Part shown: positions 26,238 through 35,247 of the stretch, in pieces | Layout of the letters: each line of letters starts with the position of its first letter | Position numbering within the stretch: position 1 is the first letter of the stretch | From: JADGRF01 sp035274465 | Lineage (GTDB): Bacteria > Myxococcota_A > Polyangia > Polyangiales > JAFGIB01 | Reading direction: 5' to 3' | Length of the DNA stretch: 64,000 nt | Assembly (NCBI GenBank): GCA_035274465.1 | Contig: DATEOF010000468.1 | Location: 19,347 to 83,346, forward strand | Made by a program: the position numbers and the translations under genes | The notes under the pieces: generated by a model | Databases searched by the model: none | Seen by the model: the letters and a program-made list of their open reading frames with translations, nothing else | What the model was told of the DNA's origin: nothing

Positions 26238-28012
26238 GGGGCCTCCGTGCGCTGAGAGAAGGTTGGCGAGCGGGCCAGGGTCTCGAGCATGTCGACGATG
26301 TTTTGTTTGCCCTGGTCGGCCAGGCCGAAGAACATCTGACGCAGTACCGGGTCGTCACCGGCCACCTCGTCGCGCCCCAGGTAGAAGCGGAACAGCTGAC
26401 GCGCGAAGCACTGTTGAAAGCGTAGCGAGTTGGTCAGGTTCTTGAGCGCGTCGACCGGTGTCGTGGTCGTGAGCGAGCCTTCATCCAGGAACTCGAAGGT
26501 GACCTTCGCGTCGATCGGCAGGCCCTCGTCGGTGGTTCGATAGCGCCCCATCGCGTCGTAGTTCTCCTGCATGAAGCCGAACGGGTTGATGTACGCGTGG
26601 CAGCCCTGACACTGCGCGCTGGCGGTGGCGCCCTCGACGCGCTGGCGCTCGGTCTTGCCAGTGGTCATCGGCAGCGTCGTGTTCACGCCGGCCGGCGGCA
26701 GGCCGAGCGGCATGCACATCACCTTGCGTACGAAGAATACGCCGCGCTTGACGAGGCGCGTGGTGGTCGGACCCGAGTGGGAGGCGATCACCCCGGGCAG
26801 GCTGAAGATGCCCAGGCGCTGCGTCGGGTCGAGCTGGGTCGGGCCAGACTTCGCGGGGTTCTTGATGCCGTAGAGCGGCGCGATCGTGGCCGACACGAAC
26901 GACTGCGTGGATTGCGTCACGTCCTTCAGGCGTGGCGCCGCAGCCGACAGCTGCTGGTTCAGGAACGCGCGCGTCTCCTCGACCACCGCGGCCGCCATCT
27001 GGGGCGTGAACTCCGGAAATACGTCGGCCGCGAGGCCGAACTCGTCGGGCTCACGCACCTCGAGCCAGGCGATGAAGAAGCGCATCAGCTTCTGGCGAGC
27101 CTCGGGCGAGGCCAGCACCTTCGAGATCGCGCGTTGCGTGGCATCGGCCGTGACGAGTTGTGTCGCGGCATCGCTCGAGGACATGCCGAATGCTTCGGGC
27201 GGCGCGTCGGCCAGCGTGTAGCTGATGTGTTGCAGTTGCTGGGCCGGCGAGAGCGCAGGCGCGCCCGCGAGCACCTCGTCGCGAAACACGTACGACGGGG
27301 AGGTCAGCGTCAGATCCACCAGGTCAGCGGTCGCATCTGCCAGGCCGAGCTCCTTCACGCTGGCCTGGAAGAAGCTCGAGAAGTGCACGAGCTGCGCTTC
27401 GTTCACCACGCCGCGGAAGGCGCGGGTCACGAACTTGCGCGCCTGCGCGTCCAGGCAGGTGGGCGCGTTGTTCATGCTCGCGCAGTCGATGACCGAGGCG
27501 GGTGTGACGCGAACGCTCGCCGTCAGCTGCCCGACCCACTGGTTGTACGGCGTGAAGTTGGCCGCGTTGAAGCCGAGGTTGGCCGCGTATTCGTAGTTGG
27601 TCTGAAGTGGATCGCGCGGCATGGTCTCCGCGACTGCGATCTTGTAGTGGGAGGGGAGCAGGCTCTTGGTCGTGAGATCGAGCTGAGTTCGCGTCAGCCG
27701 AAACATGCGGGCTGGACCGGCGAGGGGGGCGTCTCCGGGGAAGTAGCGACGCGCGGTGTCGAACAGGGTTGGGTTGGCCGCGCGCATCGCGTCGTCTGCA
27801 GCCTTCGCTGCGGCGCTATCGGCTGCAGCTGCACCGGGCGGTGTGGCTCCGGGAGCCGCCGGTGGGAACGCTCCGGTCCCCGCCGTCTGGGGACGACCCA
27901 CGCCCTCGCCTCGCTGGGGGGAAGAAATCTCCCCTGCGCAGCCCGCCATCCACACGGCCAGGCAGATCGCGGCGGTGATGGGACGCCTCAGGGGGACAGA
28001 TCTGTGCGACAT
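26234..28012 (-). CDS. DUF1592/DUF1588-type lipoprotein with CxxCH, couple 2
   Basis: A 592-residue lipoprotein (lipobox WMAGC, Cys25) followed by a Gly/Ala/Pro linker. Middle blocks match DUF1592; the DUF1588 block reads RGVFFVRKVMCMPLGLPP, and the haem-type motif is CQGCH, followed by INPFGFMQENYDAMGRYR. The C-terminal DUF1585 block includes FARQLFRFYLGRDE. It is the first gene of the tandem array, divergent from the propeller-like lipoprotein at 28128 with a 115-base promoter region between. AAGGGTC precedes the ATG. Same uncertain oxidoreductase-like role as its paralogues. Confidence 0.89.
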   Translation of the reverse strand: MSHRSVPLRRPITAAICLAVWMAGCAGEISSPQRGEGVGRPQTAGTGAFPPAAPGATPPGAAAADSAAAKAADDAMRAANPTLFDTARRYFPGDAPLAGPARMFRLTRTQLDLTTKSLLPSHYKIAVAETMPRDPLQTNYEYAANLGFNAANFTPYNQWVGQLTASVRVTPASVIDCASMNNAPTCLDAQARKFVTRAFRGVVNEAQLVHFSSFFQASVKELGLADATADLVDLTLTSPSYVFRDEVLAGAPALSPAQQLQHISYTLADAPPEAFGMSSSDAATQLVTADATQRAISKVLASPEARQKLMRFFIAWLEVREPDEFGLAADVFPEFTPQMAAAVVEETRAFLNQQLSAAAPRLKDVTQSTQSFVSATIAPLYGIKNPAKSGPTQLDPTQRLGIFSLPGVIASHSGPTTTRLVKRGVFFVRKVMCMPLGLPPAGVNTTLPMTTGKTERQRVEGATASAQCQGCHAYINPFGFMQENYDAMGRYRTTDEGLPIDAKVTFEFLDEGSLTTTTPVDALKNLTNSLRFQQCFARQLFRFYLGRDEVAGDDPVLRQMFFGLADQGKQNIVDMLETLARSPTFSQRTEAP

Positions 28013-28127
28013 GCTGACCCTTTCGTCGGATGACGCCGTTGCCTCCGCTCAGTGGCCGAGGGGGGCGAAAAAGTGGTCAGGTGCTGGTCGCGGGCGCGAT
28101 TGTTGCTGCTGTCCCCCTGGTCATCCC

Positions 28128-29948
28128 ATGCGTGTGTCAATGTGTGCCGTGGTCGTCGCGCTCGTCTGCTGCGTTGCTTGCAGCGAGCGCGAGGGCCAGC
28201 CCAAGCAACAGCCAGCGGCGGCCGAGTGCGGTGGAACGCGCGCACAGCTGCCAGCTGCGTTCGATCCCCGCAGCGTGAGTTGGCAGCTCGTCGTTCCGCC
28301 GCATGCAGCTCAGCAGCGCCTCGACGCGATCGTCGAGACCTGCGAGAGCTGGGTCAGCCTCGCGCACGATGGAGGGGGAGGCGGCAAGGGCATGTTCTTC
28401 GGCGCAAACGAGGTGCTGATCACGTCCGACGGTACAGAGTGGTTGCGCTCCACGATCGCCGGGGTCGATGGCGCGACATTCTTCGATATCGCGCGCGGCG
28501 CCGGCCACTGGGTCGCCGTGGGCCGAGGCGCGCAGGGGGGAGGCTCGATCGCGGTCTCTACGGGCGGTGAGTCACCTTTTCGCGTCGTCTTTACGGCACC
28601 CGAGTGGGCGTTCGAGCACGTGGCGTTCGGCGCGGGCACGTTCGTCGCGCAATCGCGCTCCGGTCTGGCGGTTTCGCACGACGGCGAGCACTGGAGCTGG
28701 TCCTCGCTGGCGCCCGCGACGCAGTACTTCGACGTGGCGTTCGGCAATGGCCGCTTCGTCCTCGCCGGACTCGTCCAGGCGGTCAGCTCCGCCGATGGCG
28801 AGAGCTGGCAGGTAAGCTCGCAAAGTCTGCTGCTGGAGCAGATTCGATTCGTGGGCGGCAAATTCTACGCCTACGGGGCGAGCGGTGCATTCGAATCGCT
28901 CGACGGCAGCACGTTCACCAACGTGCAGCGCATGATTCCGGATGCTGCGATCGGCGGCGTGCTCGTGAGGGTGGGCGAGGCTGTCGAAAGCCACGGGGCG
29001 CAGACGACGCAAGTGCCCGATCCACCGCGCGTGCTCGTCTCGCAGGACGACGGCAACACATGGTTCAGTCAACACCTGACAGTCAGCTCCGCCCAGGTCG
29101 ACTGTTCGATCGACCCGTGCGTGGTGGTACCGCAAGGCATCTTGGTGTTGCGGCCGAAGGTCGTCGATGCAACCCCGAGCGGCGTGCTGTGCGACGGTAG
29201 CTCGGAGATGCGCGTGATGGCGGGCTGGGGTCCGGGGTTCCCAGACGCATCTGCCGTGTTCATGTCACCGTACGGCGCGGCGTTCTTCGCGATCGACGGC
29301 AAGTGTCGCTACTACGCGCAGGACAATCCGACCCACGCGATCGTCCGTGGCCAGCTGACGCCGGAGCAAGCGACCTCGCTCAGCGCAGATCTGGCTTGGG
29401 AAGAGTTGCCGACGTGGGGGCACTATCACCCGGAGACCCAGTGTGCGGATGCGGGCGGCGTGGTCCTTGGCACGCGCCAGGTGGTGTTCAGCTGCGGCCC
29501 TTCGGAGGAGATCGGGTGCGGCTGTGGCCCTGCGGCGCCTCCGGGCTTGCCGGCCACGTTGAAGAATGCGCTGCGCTGGCACGCGGCCTTGGTGAAAAAT
29601 GGCACACCGCTCGACGGTGCGCTGGACGCACTCGCGCAGCCTGGCAGCGAAGCCAGTCGCCCGTGGCAGGCCTGGCCGCTCGCGCGCAGCATTTCATCCA
29701 TCCCGGACTTCATCGTCGATCCGAGCGGGTTTCGTTTCGATCGCGAGGCCGTTCGGTTCGACGATCCGTCCGAAGCCGCGCTGCTGCGCAAGCTGCGAGA
29801 TCTGCAGCCAGAAGCAGCGCGTTCTGCTTCTGACAGCTTCAGTGTGCGCGAGGGCTCCGCGGCCTACTCGATCTTCCTGCGCGACGTCGTCCCGGACGCG
29901 GACGCCAGCGCGATGCAAAAGCTCATGCAGAGCTTCAGCTTCGATTAG
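28128..29948 (+). CDS. beta-propeller-like lipoprotein of unknown function
   Basis: A 606-residue lipoprotein starting MRVSMCAVVVALVCCVAC, lipid Cys18. The first 350 residues hold repeated blocks with a BNR/Ycf48-like flavour: VLITSDGTEWLRS, LAVSHDGEHWSWS, SSADGESWQVSS and LVSQDDGNTWFS, each 45-60 residues apart, the Asp-box-type S-x-D-G-x-x-W pattern of propellers. The C-terminal 250 residues are unrelated, with a CGCGPAAPPG stretch and no recognised motif. The start at 28128 is set by the signal peptide; the frame extends further upstream into the divergent promoter. It ends 14 bases inside the convergent TPR-methyltransferase gene. Confidence 0.75.
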   Translation: MRVSMCAVVVALVCCVACSEREGQPKQQPAAAECGGTRAQLPAAFDPRSVSWQLVVPPHAAQQRLDAIVETCESWVSLAHDGGGGGKGMFFGANEVLITSDGTEWLRSTIAGVDGATFFDIARGAGHWVAVGRGAQGGGSIAVSTGGESPFRVVFTAPEWAFEHVAFGAGTFVAQSRSGLAVSHDGEHWSWSSLAPATQYFDVAFGNGRFVLAGLVQAVSSADGESWQVSSQSLLLEQIRFVGGKFYAYGASGAFESLDGSTFTNVQRMIPDAAIGGVLVRVGEAVESHGAQTTQVPDPPRVLVSQDDGNTWFSQHLTVSSAQVDCSIDPCVVVPQGILVLRPKVVDATPSGVLCDGSSEMRVMAGWGPGFPDASAVFMSPYGAAFFAIDGKCRYYAQDNPTHAIVRGQLTPEQATSLSADLAWEELPTWGHYHPETQCADAGGVVLGTRQVVFSCGPSEEIGCGCGPAAPPGLPATLKNALRWHAALVKNGTPLDGALDALAQPGSEASRPWQAWPLARSISSIPDFIVDPSGFRFDREAVRFDDPSEAALLRKLRDLQPEAARSASDSFSVREGSAAYSIFLRDVVPDADASAMQKLMQSFSFD

Positions 29949-31269
29949 AGCGCGCGGCGATGACGTAGCCGTGCACCGGCGAGCCGAACTCGCTGCGCAG
30001 CACGGCCTCTTCCAGGAGTGTCAGCTCGAAGCCGCTGGTCTCGAGCACGCGACGCAGGTACGGCTGCGCGTGGCTGTAGCGGCCCAGCGAGTGCAGCTTG
30101 TAGTCCCCTTCGCCGAGCGCCTCGACCGTGAAGATCAGCCGACCACCCGGGCGCAGCGCGCGCTCGGCGGCCGCGCAGACTGCCGTGAGATCACCGAAGT
30201 AGCAGAGCGTGTCTGCCGAGACGATCAGATCGAAGGATTGCGGACGCGCCTCGATGAACGCCGTCAGCTCGGCCTTGTGCAGCTCGTGATAGTCGGCGCG
30301 CCGCTTGGCCTTCTCCAGCATCTTGGCCGAGAGATCCACGCCCAACAGGTGCAGCGCGTACGGGCGCAGCTTCGGGCCACACAACCCCGTGCCGCAGCCT
30401 GCGTCGAGGATGTCGAGCGTAGCGGCCGGCTCGCCCAGCAGCTTGCGCACGGCGTCCGCGACGAGCTCGGGAGCTCGATAGTGCAGCGACTCGAGCTTGG
30501 CATCGAAGCTCTGCGCGAAGTCGTCGAAGGTCGACGCCACGTAGGCATCGGATGCGCGTTGCGGCACGTCCTTGCCGGTGCAGGCTGCGAGGTAGTGCTT
30601 GGCGCTCGGGTTGTCGGGATCGACCGCGAGCCAGTCGCGAAACACCTTCGCCGCTTCGTCGAAGCGCTCGAGGACGCACAGCGCCATGCCGGTGTGGTAG
30701 CGCGCGCCTCGGTCCTTGGGCGCGAGCTGCAGCGCCTTCTGGTATTGCTTCAGCGCTTCTTCGGGGCGCTTCTGGCGCTCGAGCACGCGCCCGTAGCCGT
30801 TGTACGCGTCGACCGATTCGGGGTCGAGCGCGAGCGCGCGCCGATAGGCTGCCTCGGCTTCGGCGAACCGACCCTGCTGGCGGCGCAGGATGCCGATGTT
30901 GTTCAGCAGCTCGGCCGTCTCGCCGCCGAGCTGCGTGCAGCGTTGGTAAGCACCGGCGGCTTCGTCGAAGCGACGCAGCTCGAGCAGGATGTTGCCGAGG
31001 TTGTGGTGCACGCCCGGTGCATCCGGCACCTGGCTCACGGCCCGCTGCATGTAGTCCAGGGCGAGCGCATCGTTGTGCCGCTGGTGCTCGAGGATGCCGA
31101 GGAACTGCAGCGCGTCGGAGTGCTCGGGCTCGGCTTCGAGCACTGCCGTGTACAGGCCGTAGGCCTCGTCGAGCAGGTTCAGGCGGTGCAGCCGCGTGCC
31201 CAGGAGCATCGCGTCCGAGAGGGACATGGGTTGGCTTGGATCGATGTCGTGGCCGTCGTCGACTTGCAT
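29935..31269 (-). CDS. TPR-repeat SAM-dependent methyltransferase
   Basis: A 444-residue cytoplasmic fusion. Residues about 20-225 are tetratricopeptide repeats (EHSDALQFLGILEHQRHND, APGVHHNLGNILLELRRFDE and four more). The C-terminal half is a class I methyltransferase with ILDAGCGTGLCGPKLRP as motif I, VDLSAKMLEKA as motif II and FDLIVSADTLCYFGDL as motif IV. The target is unknown; the TPR part presumably recruits a protein substrate. GGGGGA at good spacing fixes the ATG at 31269; the frame open to 31350 lacks support. Its stop codon lies inside the 3' end of the convergent lipoprotein gene (14-base overlap). Confidence 0.87.
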   Translation of the reverse strand: MQVDDGHDIDPSQPMSLSDAMLLGTRLHRLNLLDEAYGLYTAVLEAEPEHSDALQFLGILEHQRHNDALALDYMQRAVSQVPDAPGVHHNLGNILLELRRFDEAAGAYQRCTQLGGETAELLNNIGILRRQQGRFAEAEAAYRRALALDPESVDAYNGYGRVLERQKRPEEALKQYQKALQLAPKDRGARYHTGMALCVLERFDEAAKVFRDWLAVDPDNPSAKHYLAACTGKDVPQRASDAYVASTFDDFAQSFDAKLESLHYRAPELVADAVRKLLGEPAATLDILDAGCGTGLCGPKLRPYALHLLGVDLSAKMLEKAKRRADYHELHKAELTAFIEARPQSFDLIVSADTLCYFGDLTAVCAAAERALRPGGRLIFTVEALGEGDYKLHSLGRYSHAQPYLRRVLETSGFELTLLEEAVLRSEFGSPVHGYVIAARSNRS

Positions 31270-31495
31270 GCGTCCCCCGATTGGCCGAGCTATAGCAGGA
31301 ACCTGTAAAACGTCCCGTCCTGAAACTGGGATATGGCCCGTGCAAAGCACGTATGAAATCGCGCATTCACATGTTCCGATCGCGACAGCGGAAGGCGCGC
31401 AGGGAGATTGCCAGCGGGGTGGCGTGAACTGCTAAGTATGCCCCACGCTGGCGTACCTGGGTTTAGAGCACTCGGGCGTCACGGTGGAGGCTCGG

Positions 31496-33007
31496 ATGAC
31501 GACGCGCGATGGAACGATCCTACTGCTGTTGGCGCTCGCCGGCGGCTGCTCGGGCAGCGGGGCGAGCACTGCGCCGGTGTTACCCGGTGCAGCTGGCAGC
31601 GGCGCGCCTGCGCCCACCATGCCGACGATGACCGGCAATCCCCCGAGCACTGGGGTCGGCACACCGAGCACGCCGAGCGGCTCGATGACGACGCCTGCCA
31701 TGAACGCATCGGCTGGGTCCGCAGCGATGCCGCCCGGCACGAAGCCGACGATGCCCACCGAGCCGACGATGCCTCCGGCCGCGGGCATGCCGGCGGATTG
31801 TCAGGGCTTCAGCTTCGAGGGCATCAAGTACAGCCCGGGTGGCACCGTGCTGCCGAACAAGTGCATGCCGTACCACCCCACGACCAACAACCCGTACGCG
31901 GTGCGCTGCGTGGACGTGTGGCCCTGGTACAAGACCAAGTTCCCCGGCGACAACTACTGCATCTTGCCGCCGCCGCCCGACAAGGGCGTGCAGTACGGCG
32001 TGCACCCGCAGGGCAAGGCGTGGTTCGAGCAGGTCTCGAAGGGAGACATGAGCGGCTACCAGAATCCCTCGAACGAGTGGGTGATGCAGGACGGCGAGGA
32101 AGAGCAAGCCAACTACACCACCGGCGCCGACAACCCCGAGCCCGCCAACTACTACCGCAACTACCCGCGCATGCGTCCGGGCTCGCACCACATGATCGTG
32201 TCGGCTCCGATGGGAACGACCCCGACCGAGAAATGGAGCCCCGCGGCGATGACCGGCCTGGGCGGTGGCAACGGCTTGCCGGGCGCGCAGCGGCCGGACG
32301 AGAACGCGCCCAAGTCGCTCGACAAACCCGCGGAGGACGCTGGCCTGTTCGCGAAGCTGCCCGCCAAGCCCGGCATCGTGTTCAACATGCACCACTTCAA
32401 CGCGTCGGGTTCGGCGATCTTGAAGGAAGCCTGGACCAACTTGTGGTGGGAGTCGGATGCGAAGACCGAGGTCTACGGCATCTTCGGCCTCGAGATCGCG
32501 CAGGTGGTCGGGATGGCGATTCCGCCCGGTACGACCACGGACCTGCACTACTCGTGGAACATCACCCAGCCGATCCGCTTGGTGACTGTGTTCGGTCACC
32601 GGCACGCCTGGACGTCTAACTTCAGCAGCTGGGTCGAGAACCCCGACGGTAAGCTCGACATCATCTACCAATCGTTCTACTGGCTGGACGAGCCGACCTA
32701 TCGCTACGACAGTGAGACGATGAACCCGACGCCGGCGCCGATGGCGAAGACCGACGGTGCGACCTCGGGTGTGCGGATGCTGATGCCGGGTCAGAAGCTG
32801 CACTTCAACTGCCACATCGAGTACACGGACGAGCGCGCCAAGTCCGAGAAGGCGCCGAAGACTCCGGCCGAGGTCGGCACGCTGCGCTTCGCCAACGAGG
32901 CCTTCACGGCCGAGATGTGCATCTTGTTCGGTTCGACTGCTGCGGTCCGGTTGCCGGCGCCGGTGTCTGACACGAGCAAGCTGCCGGACTTCGCTACAAT
33001 TCGCTGA
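31496..33007 (+). CDS. copper type II ascorbate-dependent monooxygenase-like lipoprotein
   Basis: A 503-residue lipoprotein (lipobox ALAGGC, Cys18) with a Pro/Thr/Gly linker to about residue 95. The rest carries the ligand set of the peptidylglycine-hydroxylating / dopamine beta-monooxygenase fold: His231-His232 (HHM), His299 in NMHHFN for the first copper, and His368-x-His370 (GHRH) with Met474 (EMC) for the second. Spacings 67 and 68 resemble the 64 and 70 of rat PHM; the last spacing is about 34 longer. Hydroxylation of an external substrate is inferred. GGAGG at 31486-31490 fixes the ATG at 31496 over an in-frame GTG at 31484. Confidence 0.8.
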   Translation: MTTRDGTILLLLALAGGCSGSGASTAPVLPGAAGSGAPAPTMPTMTGNPPSTGVGTPSTPSGSMTTPAMNASAGSAAMPPGTKPTMPTEPTMPPAAGMPADCQGFSFEGIKYSPGGTVLPNKCMPYHPTTNNPYAVRCVDVWPWYKTKFPGDNYCILPPPPDKGVQYGVHPQGKAWFEQVSKGDMSGYQNPSNEWVMQDGEEEQANYTTGADNPEPANYYRNYPRMRPGSHHMIVSAPMGTTPTEKWSPAAMTGLGGGNGLPGAQRPDENAPKSLDKPAEDAGLFAKLPAKPGIVFNMHHFNASGSAILKEAWTNLWWESDAKTEVYGIFGLEIAQVVGMAIPPGTTTDLHYSWNITQPIRLVTVFGHRHAWTSNFSSWVENPDGKLDIIYQSFYWLDEPTYRYDSETMNPTPAPMAKTDGATSGVRMLMPGQKLHFNCHIEYTDERAKSEKAPKTPAEVGTLRFANEAFTAEMCILFGSTAAVRLPAPVSDTSKLPDFATIR

Positions 33008-33020
33008 GCTCCAAAGAGAG

Positions 33021-33056
33021 CGCCGCGCGTACCCGTGTCAGGAAGTACGCGCGGCG
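33021..33056. terminator. perfect 12-base hairpin terminator
   Basis: CGCCGCGCGTAC (33021-33032) pairs exactly with GTACGCGCGGCG (33045-33056), 12-base loop, followed by TTT. It lies 13 bases after the monooxygenase stop and 38 bases from the end of the convergent lipoprotein gene, so it can serve both. Confidence 0.8.
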
Positions 33057-33093
33057 TTTGCAATTCAGCCGTCCGTGTCGTTCAGGTCAGAGG

Positions 33094-34638
33094 TCACTTC
33101 GCAGCCGGAACGACGGCCATCCGGCTGAGAGTCATGTCTTTGCCAGCGACGCAGGCCGGCTTGGTCGGATCGACCGTCCGGAAGCCGCCGCTGATGTCCG
33201 TCGCCTGATACGCCACGCGCACCGAGCCGTCCGTCGCGAGCGCGAGCGAAGGGTCGTGCAACAGCCAGGCGTCGAGCGTGCAGTTCGGCCAGAGGATGAT
33301 GGAGTCCTTGGGCACCTCGCCCGCGAACTCCACCTTCGTGAGCTCCCACGGCGAGTTCTCGATCGTGCAATCGGCCGCGTCGCACGAGTACAAGCCGATG
33401 TTGTCGTCCAGCGTGAACACGAAGCGCGTGCGGTCCTTCGCGTCGAGGGCGATGTCCACGCCGCTGCCGAGCTCTTCGTGGTCGCTCATCAGCGTCGCGC
33501 GCCAGTGATCTTGATCGCACTGCTCGTCGCACTCGAAGTAGAAGAGACCGCGCTTGCCGTTCTTCTGCGTGCCGAGGGCCAGGATGCGTGGACCACCGCG
33601 CTTGGTCAGCGCCAGCGCGATGCTCGGACGGATCTCCTCGATGTCGTTCTCGAACGCCGGCACCAGGCCGATGCCCTTCCAGTCCGCTTCGGTCGTGCAG
33701 CCTTGCGCGCAGGTCAGGTACGCGATCATGCGCGCGCCCTTGTCGAGATCGGCTGCGACCGTGGTGAGGTGCGCGCGATCCTGGGCGTCGAAGCGCAGCG
33801 TGGAACGATAGAAGATCTGATCCTGGATGGTGTCGATGCGCCAGTTCGCGGCCTCGGTGCAGCCGCTGTCGCACTGTGCGTAGTACGTGTGCGGCTCGCG
33901 CTGGCCGACGCCCAGATACGCGAGGTACGTGTGCATCACGAAGCGCGGACGGCCCTTGGAATCCAGCGCCAGCGCCTGCCCCGTGACATCACGCTCGCTC
34001 TGATGCTCCGCGATGACGCCGATCTTCCAGCTGGACTGCTCGGTGCACTCCTTGTCGCACTGCGCGAAGTACACGCGAAGATAGGTCGGCAGCAGCACGC
34101 GCGGCGCGCCCTCGGCCGTCAGCGCCAGCGAGGCATCGCCCACCGTGCCGTCCGTGTGTAGCGCGACCACCTTCATCTTCTGCGGATCGGTGCAGTTGTT
34201 CGGGCAGTACGCGTAGTAAGCATCCGCGCCGGCGTAGCCCGGGTAGAGCGCGTGAAGCCCGCCTTTGGCGTCGAAGAGCACGCGAGGCAGCTTGGTGTTC
34301 TCGGGCTCCGGCGTGGGCAGGAAGAAGCGCGAGACGGTGTCGCCCATCGCGGGTTTGTCCGCGGGCTTGTCTGCGGGCTTGCTGGGGTCGGCCGGCGGCT
34401 TCGGCTCTTCTTGCGTCGGCTTCGGCTTGCCGGGATCGGTCGCGGGCTTGGGCGCGTCGGGCTCGTCGCTTTCAGCTGCAGGCTCGGGCTCCGACTCGCC
34501 GCCATCGGCTGCAGGCTCCTCGGCCCCAGCATCTTCGTGCGACTCGTCCTCGACACCCGAAACGTCCTTGGGACACGCTGTCAAACACAATAGACAGCAG
34601 CTCAACCACACCACGAGTTGTGTACGTTCAACGGACAT
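33094..34638 (-). CDS. lipoprotein with six Cys-pair repeats (probable propeller)
   Basis: A 514-residue lipoprotein, lipobox LCLTAC (Cys22), then an acidic and Lys/Pro linker to about residue 110. The remainder is built from six units of about 50-65 residues, each containing C-x3-C followed by T and a Trp or Met a few residues on: CPNNC, CDKEC, CDSGC, CAQGC, CDEQC and CDAADC (the last with x4). Between them are Asp-box-like LALDSKGRPRFVMHT strands. Six such repeats suggest a six-bladed propeller with one disulfide per blade. No family is recognised. A near-copy of the dispersed repeat encodes AADGGE in the linker. Confidence 0.7.
   Translation of the reverse strand: MSVERTQLVVWLSCCLLCLTACPKDVSGVEDESHEDAGAEEPAADGGESEPEPAAESDEPDAPKPATDPGKPKPTQEEPKPPADPSKPADKPADKPAMGDTVSRFFLPTPEPENTKLPRVLFDAKGGLHALYPGYAGADAYYAYCPNNCTDPQKMKVVALHTDGTVGDASLALTAEGAPRVLLPTYLRVYFAQCDKECTEQSSWKIGVIAEHQSERDVTGQALALDSKGRPRFVMHTYLAYLGVGQREPHTYYAQCDSGCTEAANWRIDTIQDQIFYRSTLRFDAQDRAHLTTVAADLDKGARMIAYLTCAQGCTTEADWKGIGLVPAFENDIEEIRPSIALALTKRGGPRILALGTQKNGKRGLFYFECDEQCDQDHWRATLMSDHEELGSGVDIALDAKDRTRFVFTLDDNIGLYSCDAADCTIENSPWELTKVEFAGEVPKDSIILWPNCTLDAWLLHDPSLALATDGSVRVAYQATDISGGFRTVDPTKPACVAGKDMTLSRMAVVPAAK
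34495..34514 (-). repeat. dispersed short repeat, copy 4 (one mismatch in 20)
   Basis: On the minus strand this matches the first 20 bases of the full-length repeat with a single T-to-C change (CTGCAGCCGATGG...). It encodes AADGGE in the linker of the Cys-pair lipoprotein, the same peptide as in the PilZ-protein copy at 39414. Confidence 0.6.
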
Positions 34639-34911
34639 GACTGTTCTCCGACTCTCGGGCGCACGGCTCCAATCGGTCGCCGCGCCTGCCGAGGGGCCAG
34701 GAATCGGCGCCGTCGTCTCCGACCGCGCACCCGCACTATGACGAATTGCGCGAGACGCGCTTGCTAAATGGTCCCTAACGAACCGCGTCGATTTCCTAAA
34801 ATTCTCGTAAGCAAGCGGGCCTCGCGGGTAGAAGTGACGCGGGGCCGGCGGGCGTTACAGGGATTCTGCGTGGTGGTGCCGAAGTCGGTGAAAATGCTAG
34901 TCTTGTGGACC

Positions 34912-35247
34912 ATGGCTGGCAGCGGACACGGTATCGTCGAGAAGCGGAGCCTGCGTTATCACGCGGCCATCAGCGAACGATTGCGTCGAGACCAGTCCAT
35001 CCTGGAGCGCACGCGTGCGCGGGTCGAAGCCTGGATCGAGCACGGTACCGTGGCGCCGTCCTACGCCCAAGGTTGGCAGCAAATCCTCGAGCGTCCGCTT
35101 CCCGAGATCCTCGCCTTTCTCACCTCGGACTCCGAGCGCGCGCGCGCGTTCCGTCAAGTGAGTCCGTTTGCAGGTGTCCTGAGCGCGAAGGAACGTTGGC
35201 GGCTCTGGGCCGCGACGAAGGGCACCGATGACGCGACAGCAACTTGA
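34912..35247 (+). CDS. antitoxin-like partner of the nucleotidyltransferase gene
   Basis: A 111-residue, mostly helical, charged protein: RSLRYHAAISERLRRDQSIL and RARVEAWIEHGTVAPSYAQG are the clearest blocks. It overlaps the next gene by 20 bases in another frame, the usual organisation of an antitoxin or chaperone partner before a toxin gene. I do not recognise the family with certainty; similar small proteins precede DUF6036 nucleotidyltransferases. The ATG at 34912 follows GTGGACC; an ATG at 34894 is possible. The 270-base gap upstream shows no other gene. Confidence 0.6.
   Translation: MAGSGHGIVEKRSLRYHAAISERLRRDQSILERTRARVEAWIEHGTVAPSYAQGWQQILERPLPEILAFLTSDSERARAFRQVSPFAGVLSAKERWRLWAATKGTDDATAT

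Noticed and set aside
26597..28033. Long open frame on the plus strand (over 470 codons) opposite the DUF1592 gene of couple 2
   Set aside because: It is the antisense shadow of a well-supported gene; the protein is Arg/His/Gly-rich with no motif, typical of GC-rich complement frames.
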